DNA of 64,000 nt from an uncultured Methanolobus sp. (GCF_963667555.1 NZ_OY763421.1:513562-577561); one strand, 5' to 3'. Positions 26,802 through 36,556 are shown, counted from the first letter of the stretch. Program-made: numbers and translations. Notes: generated by a model from the letters alone, not told the origin.

Positions 26802-28025
26802 TTACTTTCTGCGCTGGAAAAACAGTGCTATTCCTATTATTGCAAATACAGGAAGTGCAATTGTGGGGAATTCAGGAACCTCTGTGCTAGTCTGTCCGCC
26901 AACCCATATTTTAGTTATTTCGTTTGATTCCATGTCAGGATATGCAACAGAATCCACGAATGCTTTTATTGTATCTGTTCCGGAAACAGAACTGCTGTAA
27001 CTCCAGGTTGCAACTCCATTAATGTCTGTTGCGCTTGATCCTGTTTTTCCTTCATTTGGTCCGCTTACTACCTTAAAGGTCACAGTTTCACCATTGACTG
27101 GAAATACTCCGTTCTCTGTGGTCTCTAAAAGCTTTGCTTTAACTTCATGAGTTTCACCAACAGTGTTTGTTGCGGTCTCAGGTGTAAGGAAGAAGTCTGC
27201 TGAACTGAAACTGTTTGCTTCTATTAGAACGGCAGAATCTAATATATGGTCACCTGCATCGGCGATAGCGATCTTTATGGTGTTCACTTCCATAGGAGTG
27301 ACCTGACCGGTAGCCGTGAGGACGCTGGTAAAACCATCAAGTTCTATATCGTATGGTATTGGGTCGAGTTCATCAAAATCATTGTTATTATAGTAGGCAG
27401 AACTCTTATTGAGATTTATGTTGTTGATTGCAACTGGTTCGTTTGTTCCGGGAATCAATGCAACGTTCTGTCCATTGAGGAAAAAACCAAAAACATCATT
27501 AAATTCTGAATCCACGTATTCATTATATTCTTCAGATCCGAATACATAATTGAATTCAAGCTGGGATCCTTCTGGTATGAAGTCGATCTCAAGGATTATG
27601 GCATCGTGTGTCTCGTATCCGGGGATAAGTCCGTCAAGATCGCTGTCTCCTGACAATCCATAATCGGTGGTTGTTGCATCATCTGTGTTAGGTCCGGCAG
27701 TGTCTGCAATGTTTCCTGTACTTAGGATTATGCCCTGGCTCATTCCAAGCACTTTATTTTCATCACTGAATGTACCGATGCATGCGTTTTCACCTGTGAC
27801 TCTGATCTGAGTGACACTAACACCTGTTCCCAGTATTGTAGAAACGACCTGTTCTTTGGTTATTGTATCAAGATCCGTTGTTGTGAAAGTTCCTGTAGAA
27901 CTTGTTGATGCAGGCTGTACCATCATATTTGCAGAATGGGTATTTCCTGTTCTTTCGGCTGTTGCTGTGGCACATGTAATTAATGCCAGCAACAGTATTA
28001 TTGTAATCACTACTTTTGTTTTCAT
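26802..28025 (-). CDS. PEF-CTERM surface protein with choice-of-anchor L domain
   Basis: A 407-residue exported protein. Residues 1-22 form a signal peptide (VVITIILLLALITCATA). A choice-of-anchor L domain spans about residues 40-275, marked by LDTITKEQVVSTILG and FNYVFGSEEYNEYV with FNDVFGFFL. An Ig-like domain (about 283-380) resembles those of the two proteins at 13959-15982. The sorting signal is PEFPTIALPVFAIIGIALFF with tail QRRK. Upstream on the minus strand are an AT-rich promoter region and a perfect eight-pair hairpin (28089-28108) that may lie in or near the leader. Ligand and function unknown. Confidence 0.88.
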   Translation of the reverse strand: MKTKVVITIILLLALITCATATAERTGNTHSANMMVQPASTSSTGTFTTTDLDTITKEQVVSTILGTGVSVTQIRVTGENACIGTFSDENKVLGMSQGIILSTGNIADTAGPNTDDATTTDYGLSGDSDLDGLIPGYETHDAIILEIDFIPEGSQLEFNYVFGSEEYNEYVDSEFNDVFGFFLNGQNVALIPGTNEPVAINNINLNKSSAYYNNNDFDELDPIPYDIELDGFTSVLTATGQVTPMEVNTIKIAIADAGDHILDSAVLIEANSFSSADFFLTPETATNTVGETHEVKAKLLETTENGVFPVNGETVTFKVVSGPNEGKTGSSATDINGVATWSYSSSVSGTDTIKAFVDSVAYPDMESNEITKIWVGGQTSTEVPEFPTIALPVFAIIGIALFFQRRK

Positions 28026-28232
28026 TTCGTACCACTTCTAAAATGTCCAACTAACCATATGCTTTAAAATAAAGAGCATAGTGCGGTAATTTCATTAATA
28101 AATGAAATAATATTTATTCATAAGTGTACAAAAGTATTTATGTTTAATCTATTTTTATTTGAGTAGTATTATATGGATCGAACAAATAATTTTTTGTAAT
28201 CAGATTAAAAATGGAGGAGAAAAAGAAGGAGG

Positions 28233-28259
28233 AATTGTTTTGTTAGGAACAAAACAATT
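28233..28259 (-). terminator. Terminator after the truncated corrinoid protein gene
   Basis: AATTGTTTTGTT and AACAAAACAATT form a perfect 12-pair stem with a three-base loop. On the minus strand it is followed by CCTCCTTCTTTTTC. It begins 15 bases after the stop codon. Confidence 0.7.
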
Positions 28260-28273
28260 GGTGTGAAATGCGC

Positions 28274-28582
28274 TCACATTCCGACAACCAGATTGCCGAA
28301 AAGGCACACATGATCTTTAGAACCCATGATCGCAGGTCTGAGTACATTGATACCTGACTCTACGATGTGTGATGCTTCAAATATTTCTGCAAGCTGTGAC
28401 TTGCCTTCCTCGAAAAGGTCTCCTACGGCTTTCATACCTTCCACAAATCCGAATTCTATCAGTTCTACCGGACTAACTCCTGCATCCAGGGCTTCGTGGG
28501 CTATCTTTTCGACGGCAATTTCATCGAGATCCATTACAGCGTGCTTTGCCTTGTCAAAGATCTCTTCCTTTGTTGGGTTCAT
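28274..28582 (-). pseudogene. Truncated methyltransferase corrinoid protein (cap domain only)
   Basis: The 102-residue product matches the N-terminal helical cap (B12-binding_2) of corrinoid proteins such as MtaC, MtbC and MttC, which carry methyl groups in methylotrophic methanogenesis. It has NPTKEEIFDKAKHAVMDLDE and FEEGKSQLAEIFEASHIV. Full proteins have about 215 residues and then a cobalamin-binding domain starting with DxHxxG. Here that motif is replaced by KDHVCLFGN, followed by NLVVGM and a stop. The residual NLVVGM matches the end of the normal GKNLVVGML, so a short deletion or scrambling plus a stop is likely. The ATG at 28582 has GGTGA five bases upstream and a terminator follows, so it may still be expressed. 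Confidence 0.65.
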
Positions 28583-28646
28583 ATATCTCACCTTGTTCTT
28601 TGGTGTTTTATTTTTCAGGTCATTTTTCTGTTTTTCTTATTTTTGT

Positions 28647-29069
28647 TCAGACGATACCAAGATCAAGTGCCAGCGATAATACAATTGCTATTACCGAGAA
28701 GGCAAAGATCACCAGGTAATTCATACGCTCCTTTGAAACTGAAAGACTCCACATAATATATTGTAATCCGCGGTAGTCCTCTTCACTCAAAGGAGTCCTG
28801 CTTTCTATCTTACTGAGCAACTCAAGGTTTCTCAAAACTCCGACCCTGCGTGTTGCAACGTGATATCTGTGTGCGAAGAACACAAGATATCCCAGTACTC
28901 CCAGGTAGAACAGAGCTTTTGACAGGATCCCATTGTAATAATCTGCAATTATTATCAATCTCAGGAATACAGCTGAGAACAGCCCTAACCAGAAATAGAA
29001 CTGTATCCGCTTGAGGCTGTAACCCTCCGGGATGTGTATTGTGTTCAAATTCGTAACAGTTTCTGTCAT
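28647..29069 (-). CDS. Hypothetical protein with three membrane helices
   Basis: I do not recognise this 140-residue protein. Hydrophobic segments lie at about residues 25-43, 50-68 and 118-138, with a basic loop RYHVATRRVGVLRN and an acidic stretch SRTPLSEEDYRG between the second and third. It is 55 bases upstream of the truncated corrinoid gene on the same strand. It diverges from the CHASE-type kinase gene at 29288, with 218 bases of AT-rich promoter region between. Confidence 0.7.
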   Translation of the reverse strand: MTETVTNLNTIHIPEGYSLKRIQFYFWLGLFSAVFLRLIIIADYYNGILSKALFYLGVLGYLVFFAHRYHVATRRVGVLRNLELLSKIESRTPLSEEDYRGLQYIMWSLSVSKERMNYLVIFAFSVIAIVLSLALDLGIV

Positions 29070-29287
29070 ATTTTCTCTCTACCTGTTTTTGTTGATACCA
29101 TTCAAAGAGCTTCTATTTATATTTGCTCTTTAAACAGAATCCTTTTACCGTCTTTATATTATTTATATCTTTTGTTTAATTAGCTTAGAGATATATTTTG
29201 ATCACAACTGAAATAATATGTACCTTTCATGTACAATATTGAGCTATGCTGACCCATAAGTTTATAATGTTTACAGGCACAGTTTAA

Positions 29288-31357
29288 ATGGGTAACATGG
29301 GGAAAAGTGAGAATGTTAGCCGTGGGAATGAAAAAAATTCGGGGAAAGATAAGGCATTCTCATTCTATTCAATTAACATCTCCATAGCTATTGCTGTTTT
29401 CTTAATTCTTGTAATCGTTTGGGCACAGTTAGGGTACTGGTATGAACAGGACCTCTATTCGGAAATGAGAGCAGAAGAGACAAAAACCCTCATATTGCAG
29501 GCTGATTCCCTTTCAATGAGTATCAATGAGAGGATTGCTCTGCTTGAAGGCTTGTCTTCTTTTACACAAGTGCACAACAATTGCACCAACATGGAGGTTC
29601 TTTTCACGGAGTATATAGAAGGATTTTACTCAAGCTCAGGAGGCATTCGTAATTTTGCCGTTGCTCCCGGTGGTATTCAGACGTATATATATCCAGATTA
29701 TGAAGCCGGATCTATGATGGGTCATGATCTTATCAATGACAGTCGGGAAAATGTAAGGAATGATGTGAATCTGACCATTGTTTCGGGTGATGTCATTCTA
29801 AGCGGACCCTATGAACTCAGACAAGGTGGTTTTGGATTGGTGGCAAGAAAGGCCACATATGTAGACGGTGAATTCTTTGCCCTGACAACAATGGTAATAG
29901 ATATGCCTTATATTTTTCAGGACGTAGGTATCAATGTCAACAGCTCTAACATTGCGTTGAAAACTGATGATCAGACCATAATCGGAAATCCTGATGTTTT
30001 TGAACATGATCCGGTGACACGAACAATCTCTCTGTATAACAAACAATGGGAATTTGCCCGAATACCTGAAGGAGGCTGGGAATCATCCATTGCTAAACAG
30101 GTAGTCCTTTTCAAACTGATAACTATCCTCCCGGTTATTTTGCTTACTATCATGATATACTTTGTTCTAAACAGGCAGAAAGATCTGGAAGTATCAGTAG
30201 CTCTTCAGACAAGCCAGCTGCGGATGGAAAAGGAACTGACGCAGAAATATCTTGATGATTCCGGAGTGATGTTCTTTATACTCGATATTGATGGTAACAT
30301 TTCTCTTGTGAACAAAAAAGTGGAGGAACTTCTTGGTTACGCCAGCTCGGAAATAATAGGTACTAACTGGCTGGACTCTCTTATTCCGGAAAATGATCGC
30401 CTGCGTTTAAAAGAAACCTGTGACGCAATGCTTAGCAGTAAAAATGCTACTGACCATAATAGTCAGTATTGTGAATCGTTCACTCTCACTAAAAACAGAA
30501 AGATGAAGCTTGTAATGTGGCATGCATCTCCTATAAAGGATGAGTTTGGTGATATCACAGGAATGCTTGCTGCAGGTAAGGATATTACAGAAAGGAAAGA
30601 AACAGAAAATGCTCTTAAGAACTTTGCTGAGGAACTTTCCATTAAAAATGAAGAACTGAAATCCCTTGACATGCTCAAGAATGAATTCATATCAAATATC
30701 AGTCATGAGCTGCGTACTCCTATGAATTCCATAAAAGGATTTGCAGAACTGATGTATAATGGGAATATGGGTGAGCTAAGCGCAGAGCAGAAAAATGCTC
30801 TCTCCAAGATAATCAATAGCTCGCAAGACCTTGAAAAGCTCATAGATTCTTTACTTTATATAGCCAGCTCCCGTAAAGGTGGGATCAGATGTAGTTTGAT
30901 GCGTCTGGATCTTCACAAGTTGCTTTCAGAAATCGTAAACGGTATATCTCATGATGCGGAATCTAAAGGAATTAAATTGTCTGTAACTGTGGATCCTTCA
31001 ATTCCAATGATAAAAGGTGACAAAGAATATCTTGCCAAGGTTTTCTGGAACCTGCTTAACAATGCTATAAAATTTACAGCATCGGAGGGCAGTATAATTC
31101 TTTCTGCATCTTTGATCGGTGACAAGATCCACATATCATTGGAAGACACTGGTATTGGTATTCCTAATGAACAACTGGACTCTGTTTTTGATGATTTCTA
31201 TCAGGTAGATGGTTCTCCTACCAGAAAGTACGGTGGGACGGGAATAGGTCTGTTCATCAGCAAAAAGATAATTATTAGCCACGGTGGCGATATCTGGCTT
31301 GAAAGTACGGAGGATGTGGGAACAACTGTTCATGTGATCCTCCCCGTTTCTGAGTGA
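29288..31357 (+). CDS. CHASE-PAS sensor histidine kinase
   Basis: A 689-residue membrane kinase. Helix 1 (about residues 27-47) and helix 2 (about 277-298) flank an outside CHASE domain, recognised by GGIRNFAVAPGGIQTYIYP and SGPYELRQGGFGLVARKA. A PAS domain (about 320-445) follows, then HisKA with NISHELRTPMNSIKGF (phospho-acceptor His near 475) and a full ATPase domain (NLLNNAIKFT, DTGIGIPNEQL, GGTGIGLFISKK). It senses an unknown small molecule outside. No response regulator gene is near, which is common in Methanosarcinales. An ATG at 29297 is an alternative start. Confidence 0.92.
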   Translation: MGNMGKSENVSRGNEKNSGKDKAFSFYSINISIAIAVFLILVIVWAQLGYWYEQDLYSEMRAEETKTLILQADSLSMSINERIALLEGLSSFTQVHNNCTNMEVLFTEYIEGFYSSSGGIRNFAVAPGGIQTYIYPDYEAGSMMGHDLINDSRENVRNDVNLTIVSGDVILSGPYELRQGGFGLVARKATYVDGEFFALTTMVIDMPYIFQDVGINVNSSNIALKTDDQTIIGNPDVFEHDPVTRTISLYNKQWEFARIPEGGWESSIAKQVVLFKLITILPVILLTIMIYFVLNRQKDLEVSVALQTSQLRMEKELTQKYLDDSGVMFFILDIDGNISLVNKKVEELLGYASSEIIGTNWLDSLIPENDRLRLKETCDAMLSSKNATDHNSQYCESFTLTKNRKMKLVMWHASPIKDEFGDITGMLAAGKDITERKETENALKNFAEELSIKNEELKSLDMLKNEFISNISHELRTPMNSIKGFAELMYNGNMGELSAEQKNALSKIINSSQDLEKLIDSLLYIASSRKGGIRCSLMRLDLHKLLSEIVNGISHDAESKGIKLSVTVDPSIPMIKGDKEYLAKVFWNLLNNAIKFTASEGSIILSASLIGDKIHISLEDTGIGIPNEQLDSVFDDFYQVDGSPTRKYGGTGIGLFISKKIIISHGGDIWLESTEDVGTTVHVILPVSE

Positions 31358-31434
31358 GAATAACGGACTACAAATAAGAAAGCCAACAAAACAAGTAAGG
31401 TTTATGATTTAAATAGTGAAATAAAAGAAAAGGA

Positions 31435-31614
31435 TCAGACTTCAAGGCAGTCAACAGGCCTTTTGAAGAATGCCTTGATCATCCCATTGTCATCGATATC
31501 ATCAGTGAAACGGATAAGCTCCCAGCCATCCATGCCGATTCTGTTCAAGTCTTCTTTTGTGCTGTCCCACTCACCGTAGTGAACAGCTTTGATATCATAT
31601 TCCCATGGTGCCAT
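31435..31614 (-). CDS. Small DUF4177-like protein
   Basis: A 59-residue protein beginning MAPWEYDIKAVHYGEWDST and containing LNRIGMDGWELIRF and AFFKRP. The WEY...LN..G..GWEL...FKR pattern is that of DUF4177 proteins, short beta-alpha folds of unknown function. AGAGGT lies about seven bases before the ATG, and a TATA-like GGTATTTATAC (minus strand, about 31672-31682) lies upstream. It is a real small gene by both coding pattern and signals. Confidence 0.75.
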   Translation of the reverse strand: MAPWEYDIKAVHYGEWDSTKEDLNRIGMDGWELIRFTDDIDDNGMIKAFFKRPVDCLEV

Positions 31615-31819
31615 ATTTTAACCTCTTTTGAGTAATTCAGTTGAGTATATAATTAGGTATAATCGCGTTGTATAAATACCTTGTCAAAAAATATTCTTGC
31701 TTACAAATCAAGTTGGCTTGATATAGCAACACAGAGATAAATGCGAACAAATGGAGAAATCATTGTTCTTCTTTATAGGATAAGATTACTGTAAAAAAAG
31801 TAAGGTAGGTTTAAGATAG

Positions 31820-32083
31820 TTAAAGACCTGACATCTTTCTGATCTTGTCAATTTCTTTCTGGTCTCTTACACCTTCAAAGAGCCTGTCCTTATCTATCCA
31901 CATGTCAGATGCACTTTGAAGACCTGAAGATCTGTGTTGTGTAAATTCGATTTTAAAACCAGGTGTTGCAGGAATATCCGCATCAAATGGTTTGTAGAAT
32001 GTATTCTCAAGTAACAGTCTTGAGGAATTCTTTGCTTCCATCTCTTCTGCTAATACATTTTCATCTTTCTTGTTCTCGGTCAT
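31820..32083 (-). CDS. Hypothetical 87-residue protein
   Basis: I do not recognise it. It is hydrophilic, with an acidic Lys/Glu-rich N-terminus (TENKKDENVLAEEMEAK), a middle PATPGFKIEF segment and a C-terminal KEIDKIRKMSGL. It has no signal peptide, membrane helix or cysteine. It stands alone between the DUF4177-like gene and a kinase gene, with its own AT-rich upstream region. Confidence 0.6.
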   Translation of the reverse strand: MTENKKDENVLAEEMEAKNSSRLLLENTFYKPFDADIPATPGFKIEFTQHRSSGLQSASDMWIDKDRLFEGVRDQKEIDKIRKMSGL

Positions 32084-32290
32084 ACTCTAATAAATTGGAT
32101 TCATGAGTATTAAAGGATTCTGATGAGTAACATATAATCTCTTTTTTTAATGCTACTTTTATAAAATAAAATCACACATAGTTTTATTAATGAGCAACAC
32201 TATCACTCTTAATATTGTAATATACAGACTATTTTGCGAGTTTTGGATTTTTGAGTTTGTAGTATATTTTATTCAGTGGGTCGGTTAGGT

Positions 32291-33277
32291 ATGAATGAAA
32301 GTAACAGGTTCAATAAAGATCTCTTCATACTCTTTGCCGGTTCCGTAATTGTATCTTTCATTGCATTGAAATCTGACCTCTTTGAATTAATTTATGATTT
32401 TGCGCAAATGCATGAAACTTGGGAAATTGATGAGGTCCTTGTGCTTACCATATACGCCACAGTGGCTCTTGCCTTTTTTTCTCACAGAAGATGGCAAGAC
32501 GCTTACAGGGAAATAGAAATCAGGAAGGTTCTTGAGAATGATCTCCTCAAAGCAAAGAATGAAGCAGAAATGGCTAAAACTTCCATGAGTAAATTCCTGG
32601 TTGATATGAGCCATGAACTACGAACTCCTTTAAATTCAATTATTGGCTTTTCGGATATGCTTTCTGATGGTATGGTAGGAGAATTGAATGAAAGACAGAA
32701 AGACTATGTTGATACAATATCAAAAAGCGGTACACATCTTCTTCATCTCATAAACCAGTTGCTGGATCTGGCGAAAATAGAATCCGGTAAGGTTGAATTG
32801 AAGATAGAGGAATTTCAGCTGCAGGATCTTATTGATGAGGTAAGTTCCATAATTGCAGCTCTTGCAAAAAACAAAGCCATCCAATTATCCTATCAACTGG
32901 ATGCAGATATCGGTCTGATCAAAGGTGATCGGCTCAAGATCAAGCAGATACTTTTCAATCTTGTAAGCAATGCAATCAAGTTCACACCTAAAAAAGGATT
33001 GGTAGTCATTACGGCTGAAAAAACACCAAATAATATGATGTTACTGAAAGTTTCAGATACTGGTCCGGGAATCAAGCCTGATGATCTGGAAAAGATATTC
33101 CGTCCTTTTGAGCAGCTTGACACCATGGAGGAATCAGGTTACAAAGGAACAGGACTTGGTTTAAGTATTGTTCAGGACCTTGTGCTTCTGCATCAGGGAA
33201 AAGTGTGGGTTGAGAGTGAATTGGGAAAAGGTTCTGTATTTTATGTGGAACTTCCATTGAGTTTAAGCAACGTTTGA
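32291..33277 (+). CDS. Membrane sensor histidine kinase, short N-terminal sensor
   Basis: A 328-residue kinase. Two N-terminal helices (about residues 8-27 and 46-64) leave almost no outside domain. A linker helix leads to HisKA with DMSHELRTPLNSIIGFSDML (His near 113), and the ATPase domain has NLVSNAIKFT, DTGPGIKPDDL and GTGLGLSIVQDL. An AGTATATTTTATTC TATA box at about 32260-32273 predicts a start site near 32290, so the message from the ATG at 32291 may be leaderless; a GTG at 32276 is less likely. The close resemblance of its HisKA to that at 40280-41539 suggests a common origin. Confidence 0.9.
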   Translation: MNESNRFNKDLFILFAGSVIVSFIALKSDLFELIYDFAQMHETWEIDEVLVLTIYATVALAFFSHRRWQDAYREIEIRKVLENDLLKAKNEAEMAKTSMSKFLVDMSHELRTPLNSIIGFSDMLSDGMVGELNERQKDYVDTISKSGTHLLHLINQLLDLAKIESGKVELKIEEFQLQDLIDEVSSIIAALAKNKAIQLSYQLDADIGLIKGDRLKIKQILFNLVSNAIKFTPKKGLVVITAEKTPNNMMLLKVSDTGPGIKPDDLEKIFRPFEQLDTMEESGYKGTGLGLSIVQDLVLLHQGKVWVESELGKGSVFYVELPLSLSNV

Positions 33278-33313
33278 TGAAGCGTTTATTACATTATTTT
33301 CCTATTTCATCTA

Positions 33314-33901
33314 TTATAGGATTGTCAGTATCAGTAACGCAAGTTCTGCAACGGAAGCAGAGAATATGGGGATTGCCAAGTTATCATCTATTTTCACAAA
33401 TGTTGTCTCAACATATGTTGCAGTAAACGCCATAATAAGTGAAATAAAAGGATCTTCAATTAATAGAACAGCTATTGTAAGGTCAACTATAAATTCAGCG
33501 ATACAACCTTCAAGACTTTTACCGTTACTAATTCTTATTTTTCCAAATCTCTTTCCAATAAGTGCGGCACTCATATCCCCGAATGTTGTCATAAGGATGG
33601 CTGCAAAGGCTATGTTCTTGCTGAAAACTGATACAGCTATCAGTGCACCGATGGTAAAATAGACATATGAACCAATGGCACTTTTTTCTTTCTGGCGCAA
33701 AACCACATGCAAAACAGGGAGTTTAAGTCCCCTGTCAAGTCTGAGGTGCTCAATGGCCAGTATCAGTACAAGATAAGTGATAAGAAGTGTCTGACATGCC
33801 TGCTTTCCTATGAATGCATAAACGAGCACAATGAGTATGGAAGTAAAATGCACACCTTTTCTCATTACTTCATTGGCAAAAGAAATACCAGTCATCGGCA
33901 T
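33314..33901 (-). CDS. CTP-dependent diacylglycerol/polyprenol kinase family protein
   Basis: A 195-residue integral membrane protein with about six hydrophobic segments. It matches the DGK1/SEC59 (dolichol kinase-like, CTP transferase) family: NEVMRKGVHFTSI near the start, FGDMSAALIGKRFGK around residues 107-121 and KSLEGCIAEF near 128. Members phosphorylate polyprenols or diacylglycerol with CTP. In an archaeon a role in isoprenoid lipid or dolichol recycling is plausible. A TATA-like ATTTTATATATG on the minus strand about 25 bases upstream suggests a short or absent leader. Confidence 0.82.
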   Translation of the reverse strand: MPMTGISFANEVMRKGVHFTSILIVLVYAFIGKQACQTLLITYLVLILAIEHLRLDRGLKLPVLHVVLRQKEKSAIGSYVYFTIGALIAVSVFSKNIAFAAILMTTFGDMSAALIGKRFGKIRISNGKSLEGCIAEFIVDLTIAVLLIEDPFISLIMAFTATYVETTFVKIDDNLAIPIFSASVAELALLILTIL

Positions 33902-34221
33902 TACTTTTGTTTATACATATATAAAATAGTTTATCACGTTAATAAGATCAATGTATATAACTATGGTACTGTTTCTATTATTTTTGTACGGATATTTTAA
34001 ATATAACTATAACTGACTTAATATATGTAGAGATACCGTTTTGTGGGAAACAGGTCTACGTGTCTTACATTGATTTGCCGGGGGTAATGATACAGGTATC
34101 GTGATCTGTATGTTCAAAGATCAGACCATCTTGTCATGAGTCCTTTACCATATATCCAGTAGCAGTTTGCATTTTATTTTGTGTAATGGGTCTGTTTTCA
34201 CACATGGATAGGGTGGTATGT
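33902..34221 (+). promoter_or_regulatory. Intergenic region upstream of the 762-residue protein
   Basis: Divergent promoter region. TATA-like AATATAACTATAAC (about 33998) and CTTAATATATG (about 34018) face the plus strand. Small dyads GATAC-AG-GTATC (34089-34100) and TGATCT...AGATCA (34102-34123) sit in what would be the leader. The GGGTGG ribosome binding site is at 34211-34216. No gene seen. Confidence 0.4.
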
Positions 34222-36510
34222 ATGGCAAGTTACAAAAGAACGAATGGAGTAAAGATAACAGCAAAGGCCGAAGGTGTAAAAAGCTCACCTGTTCCGCTTA
34301 AAGCTGTGGTGTTCACAGACGATGGGAATGAAGTAAAGATACTGGCAGAGAAGAAGCTCACAACAGATAAAGTGGATGTAGCATTGAATCTGGATGCTTC
34401 AAAGATGCCGGAGAACTCAAAAATAGCTATTGTTCCCGATGACATGAAACAGGGAACCCAGATACGAAGACTTGCATCATCTGAAAATGCGTCAGTTGCC
34501 AGCATCAATAAAGAAACTGTTCTCTCTCGCAACGGGGTTTTGAAAGAAGATGATATTGCATTAAAACCAGTAGACAGTGTTCTTGGATTATTGCAGCTTA
34601 AACACAAAGTGTGCGGCCGTGTATTCAAGACCGATCCAACTACTGGCGAGCAATGTCCTGTTCCCGGAGCAACGGTGCATGTATATGATGTTGACCTGAA
34701 CTTCTTCTGGTGGTATCCCTATCCAGGTCTTCCCTGGGGATGGATATATCCGTTCTTCCCACACCGCAGGGAAGAGATAGCCACAGCAAAAACAGATGAA
34801 TGCGGTTATTTCTGTGTGAATATCCCTTATTTTGATATTGACGCGGTTCTCAGGTGGAGACTTCGCTATCGCTGCCTGTGGGAGATCCTGAGAAGACCTT
34901 CAGTTATAGAAGCAATTGATCTTGGGGTCAAACCGGACATACGTTATTACCCTGAACTGGAAAAGCTCCCGGAAATGCGGGTCAAGCCAAGACCGGAACC
35001 ATGGCCTCCAAATGAGCCGGTGATCAGGGAAACAGAATACAGGAATTTGAAGTCAACCGATAAGAATGCCATTGAGACAATTTCAGCAGAGATAAAGAAA
35101 GAACTCAGTTCAAACATCAATCTCAGCAGCAGTAAGAGTGATCTTTTCACCAAGGCCAGGTTTGAGGCAGTGCGTGAGAATCTTTTCAGGAAGAATTCAC
35201 TTTTTGAACCTGTAAGCAAAGACAGAGCCTCGGTCCTTGACAAACCGGCATTTCCCAGATCCATCACACCACCATCACTTCCGGATGATGACCTGTTGAT
35301 GGAAATGCTCGGTAAGAACAAAAAAGACATCGCATCAACCATGGCCAGGATAAGGATCTCAAAGCCAATGGTAAGACTTCTGCGCTGCTGGCCGGAGATC
35401 GTGCCGGAATGGAACCTTTTCCTTGATGTTCCTGATATCGTATTCAAGGTTGAGCAGGATATCGACGGTGACGGTGTACTGGAAACTATCTATGACGAGG
35501 GCTATTTCGATGTGAACTGGAATCTCAGTGAATCCACTACTGATATACAGATAGAAGCCTGGTCCAATGCAATTTGCGTTCCATGTGGCCAGTCATACCA
35601 GCCATGTACAAAGGCAGGTATCGTCGGTTTCAATGACATTGCCATTGATCCTATGTACTTTGATTCCGAAGGCTATGTGAAAGGAGTTAACCGGCCAAAG
35701 CAGTTCATCGCATTCCCACTACCTCATATCGTCAGGCCGGATGCTGAGACACCTCTCTGCAAGACCATTCGTATCGTAGGCTGTCCGGAATACGGAACTG
35801 CCATCTATTATAAGGTCTTCTACACGTATGAGGGTGGAACGGAGACGCACTTCACCGAGTCATGGCATGTTTATAACATAAGTGCAGGTGCTTCGCATCA
35901 TGTTAAACCTGACTCCAGCGGGTTCTATGAGGTGCTGACCCCGCCGAATGATTATTTCCCGTATCATACCCTGATGAACTGGAGAACCCATAGATATCCT
36001 GACGGAAAATATGAGATAAGGCTGGAACTCTATGATGCAGCCCACAATCCGATAGCTGCTGCTCTTGATACAGTTAAGGTTGTAATAGATAACAGCCAGC
36101 CTTCACCTGTGGACTTCCTTAGTCTTGAATACAAGGAGGATGGAGGTGCCTGGGAAGAAGCTCCTCTGCATTGTCCAATCATCAAGAGGACTGCCGGGAA
36201 AGATATTCAACTGAAGGTGCAGTACAATGTAGCTGCAAGCCATCTGAGGGATATAACCATAAGCTTCACCGGATGTTCCGGTTCGGTTGGAAGCGACAGT
36301 TACTGGCATCAGGCAGTGGATGACAATAATCAGGTACTTGAATGGACCGTGACTGTTCCCTCTACAGTGGATGAAGGTGGATACCGTTTCTATCTTGAAG
36401 GACGCAGCCGGGCTTTCAATGCTACAGGAGGACTTGCAAGCAACTGGGAATTCGATACTCTCAGTATATGGCGAGGCAATTCCCTGCATGTTGTGATACT
36501 TGATAAGTGA
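34222..36510 (+). CDS. Large protein with carboxypeptidase regulatory-like domain, no signal peptide
   Basis: A 762-residue protein of unknown function. An N-terminal beta-rich region (about 1-125) is followed by a carboxypeptidase regulatory-like segment (about 130-225: CGRVFKTD, PVPGATVHVYDVD, TDECGYFCVNIP). It includes an unusual aromatic stretch FFWWYPYPGLPWGWIYPFFP. A charged helical stretch (about 260-400) leads to a C-terminal beta-rich part with DIDGDGVLETIYDEG, which resembles a calcium-binding DxDxDG loop, and a Cys-containing CVPCGQSYQPC. GGGTGG precedes the ATG at 34222; a start at 34186 lacks such a site. No membrane helix or export signal is seen, which is odd for this domain type. 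Confidence 0.75.
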   Translation: MASYKRTNGVKITAKAEGVKSSPVPLKAVVFTDDGNEVKILAEKKLTTDKVDVALNLDASKMPENSKIAIVPDDMKQGTQIRRLASSENASVASINKETVLSRNGVLKEDDIALKPVDSVLGLLQLKHKVCGRVFKTDPTTGEQCPVPGATVHVYDVDLNFFWWYPYPGLPWGWIYPFFPHRREEIATAKTDECGYFCVNIPYFDIDAVLRWRLRYRCLWEILRRPSVIEAIDLGVKPDIRYYPELEKLPEMRVKPRPEPWPPNEPVIRETEYRNLKSTDKNAIETISAEIKKELSSNINLSSSKSDLFTKARFEAVRENLFRKNSLFEPVSKDRASVLDKPAFPRSITPPSLPDDDLLMEMLGKNKKDIASTMARIRISKPMVRLLRCWPEIVPEWNLFLDVPDIVFKVEQDIDGDGVLETIYDEGYFDVNWNLSESTTDIQIEAWSNAICVPCGQSYQPCTKAGIVGFNDIAIDPMYFDSEGYVKGVNRPKQFIAFPLPHIVRPDAETPLCKTIRIVGCPEYGTAIYYKVFYTYEGGTETHFTESWHVYNISAGASHHVKPDSSGFYEVLTPPNDYFPYHTLMNWRTHRYPDGKYEIRLELYDAAHNPIAAALDTVKVVIDNSQPSPVDFLSLEYKEDGGAWEEAPLHCPIIKRTAGKDIQLKVQYNVAASHLRDITISFTGCSGSVGSDSYWHQAVDDNNQVLEWTVTVPSTVDEGGYRFYLEGRSRAFNATGGLASNWEFDTLSIWRGNSLHVVILDK

Positions 36511-36556
36511 GGTTAGTTAGCTGATATCCGGTGTCAATAACTGATAAAAGTTGATT

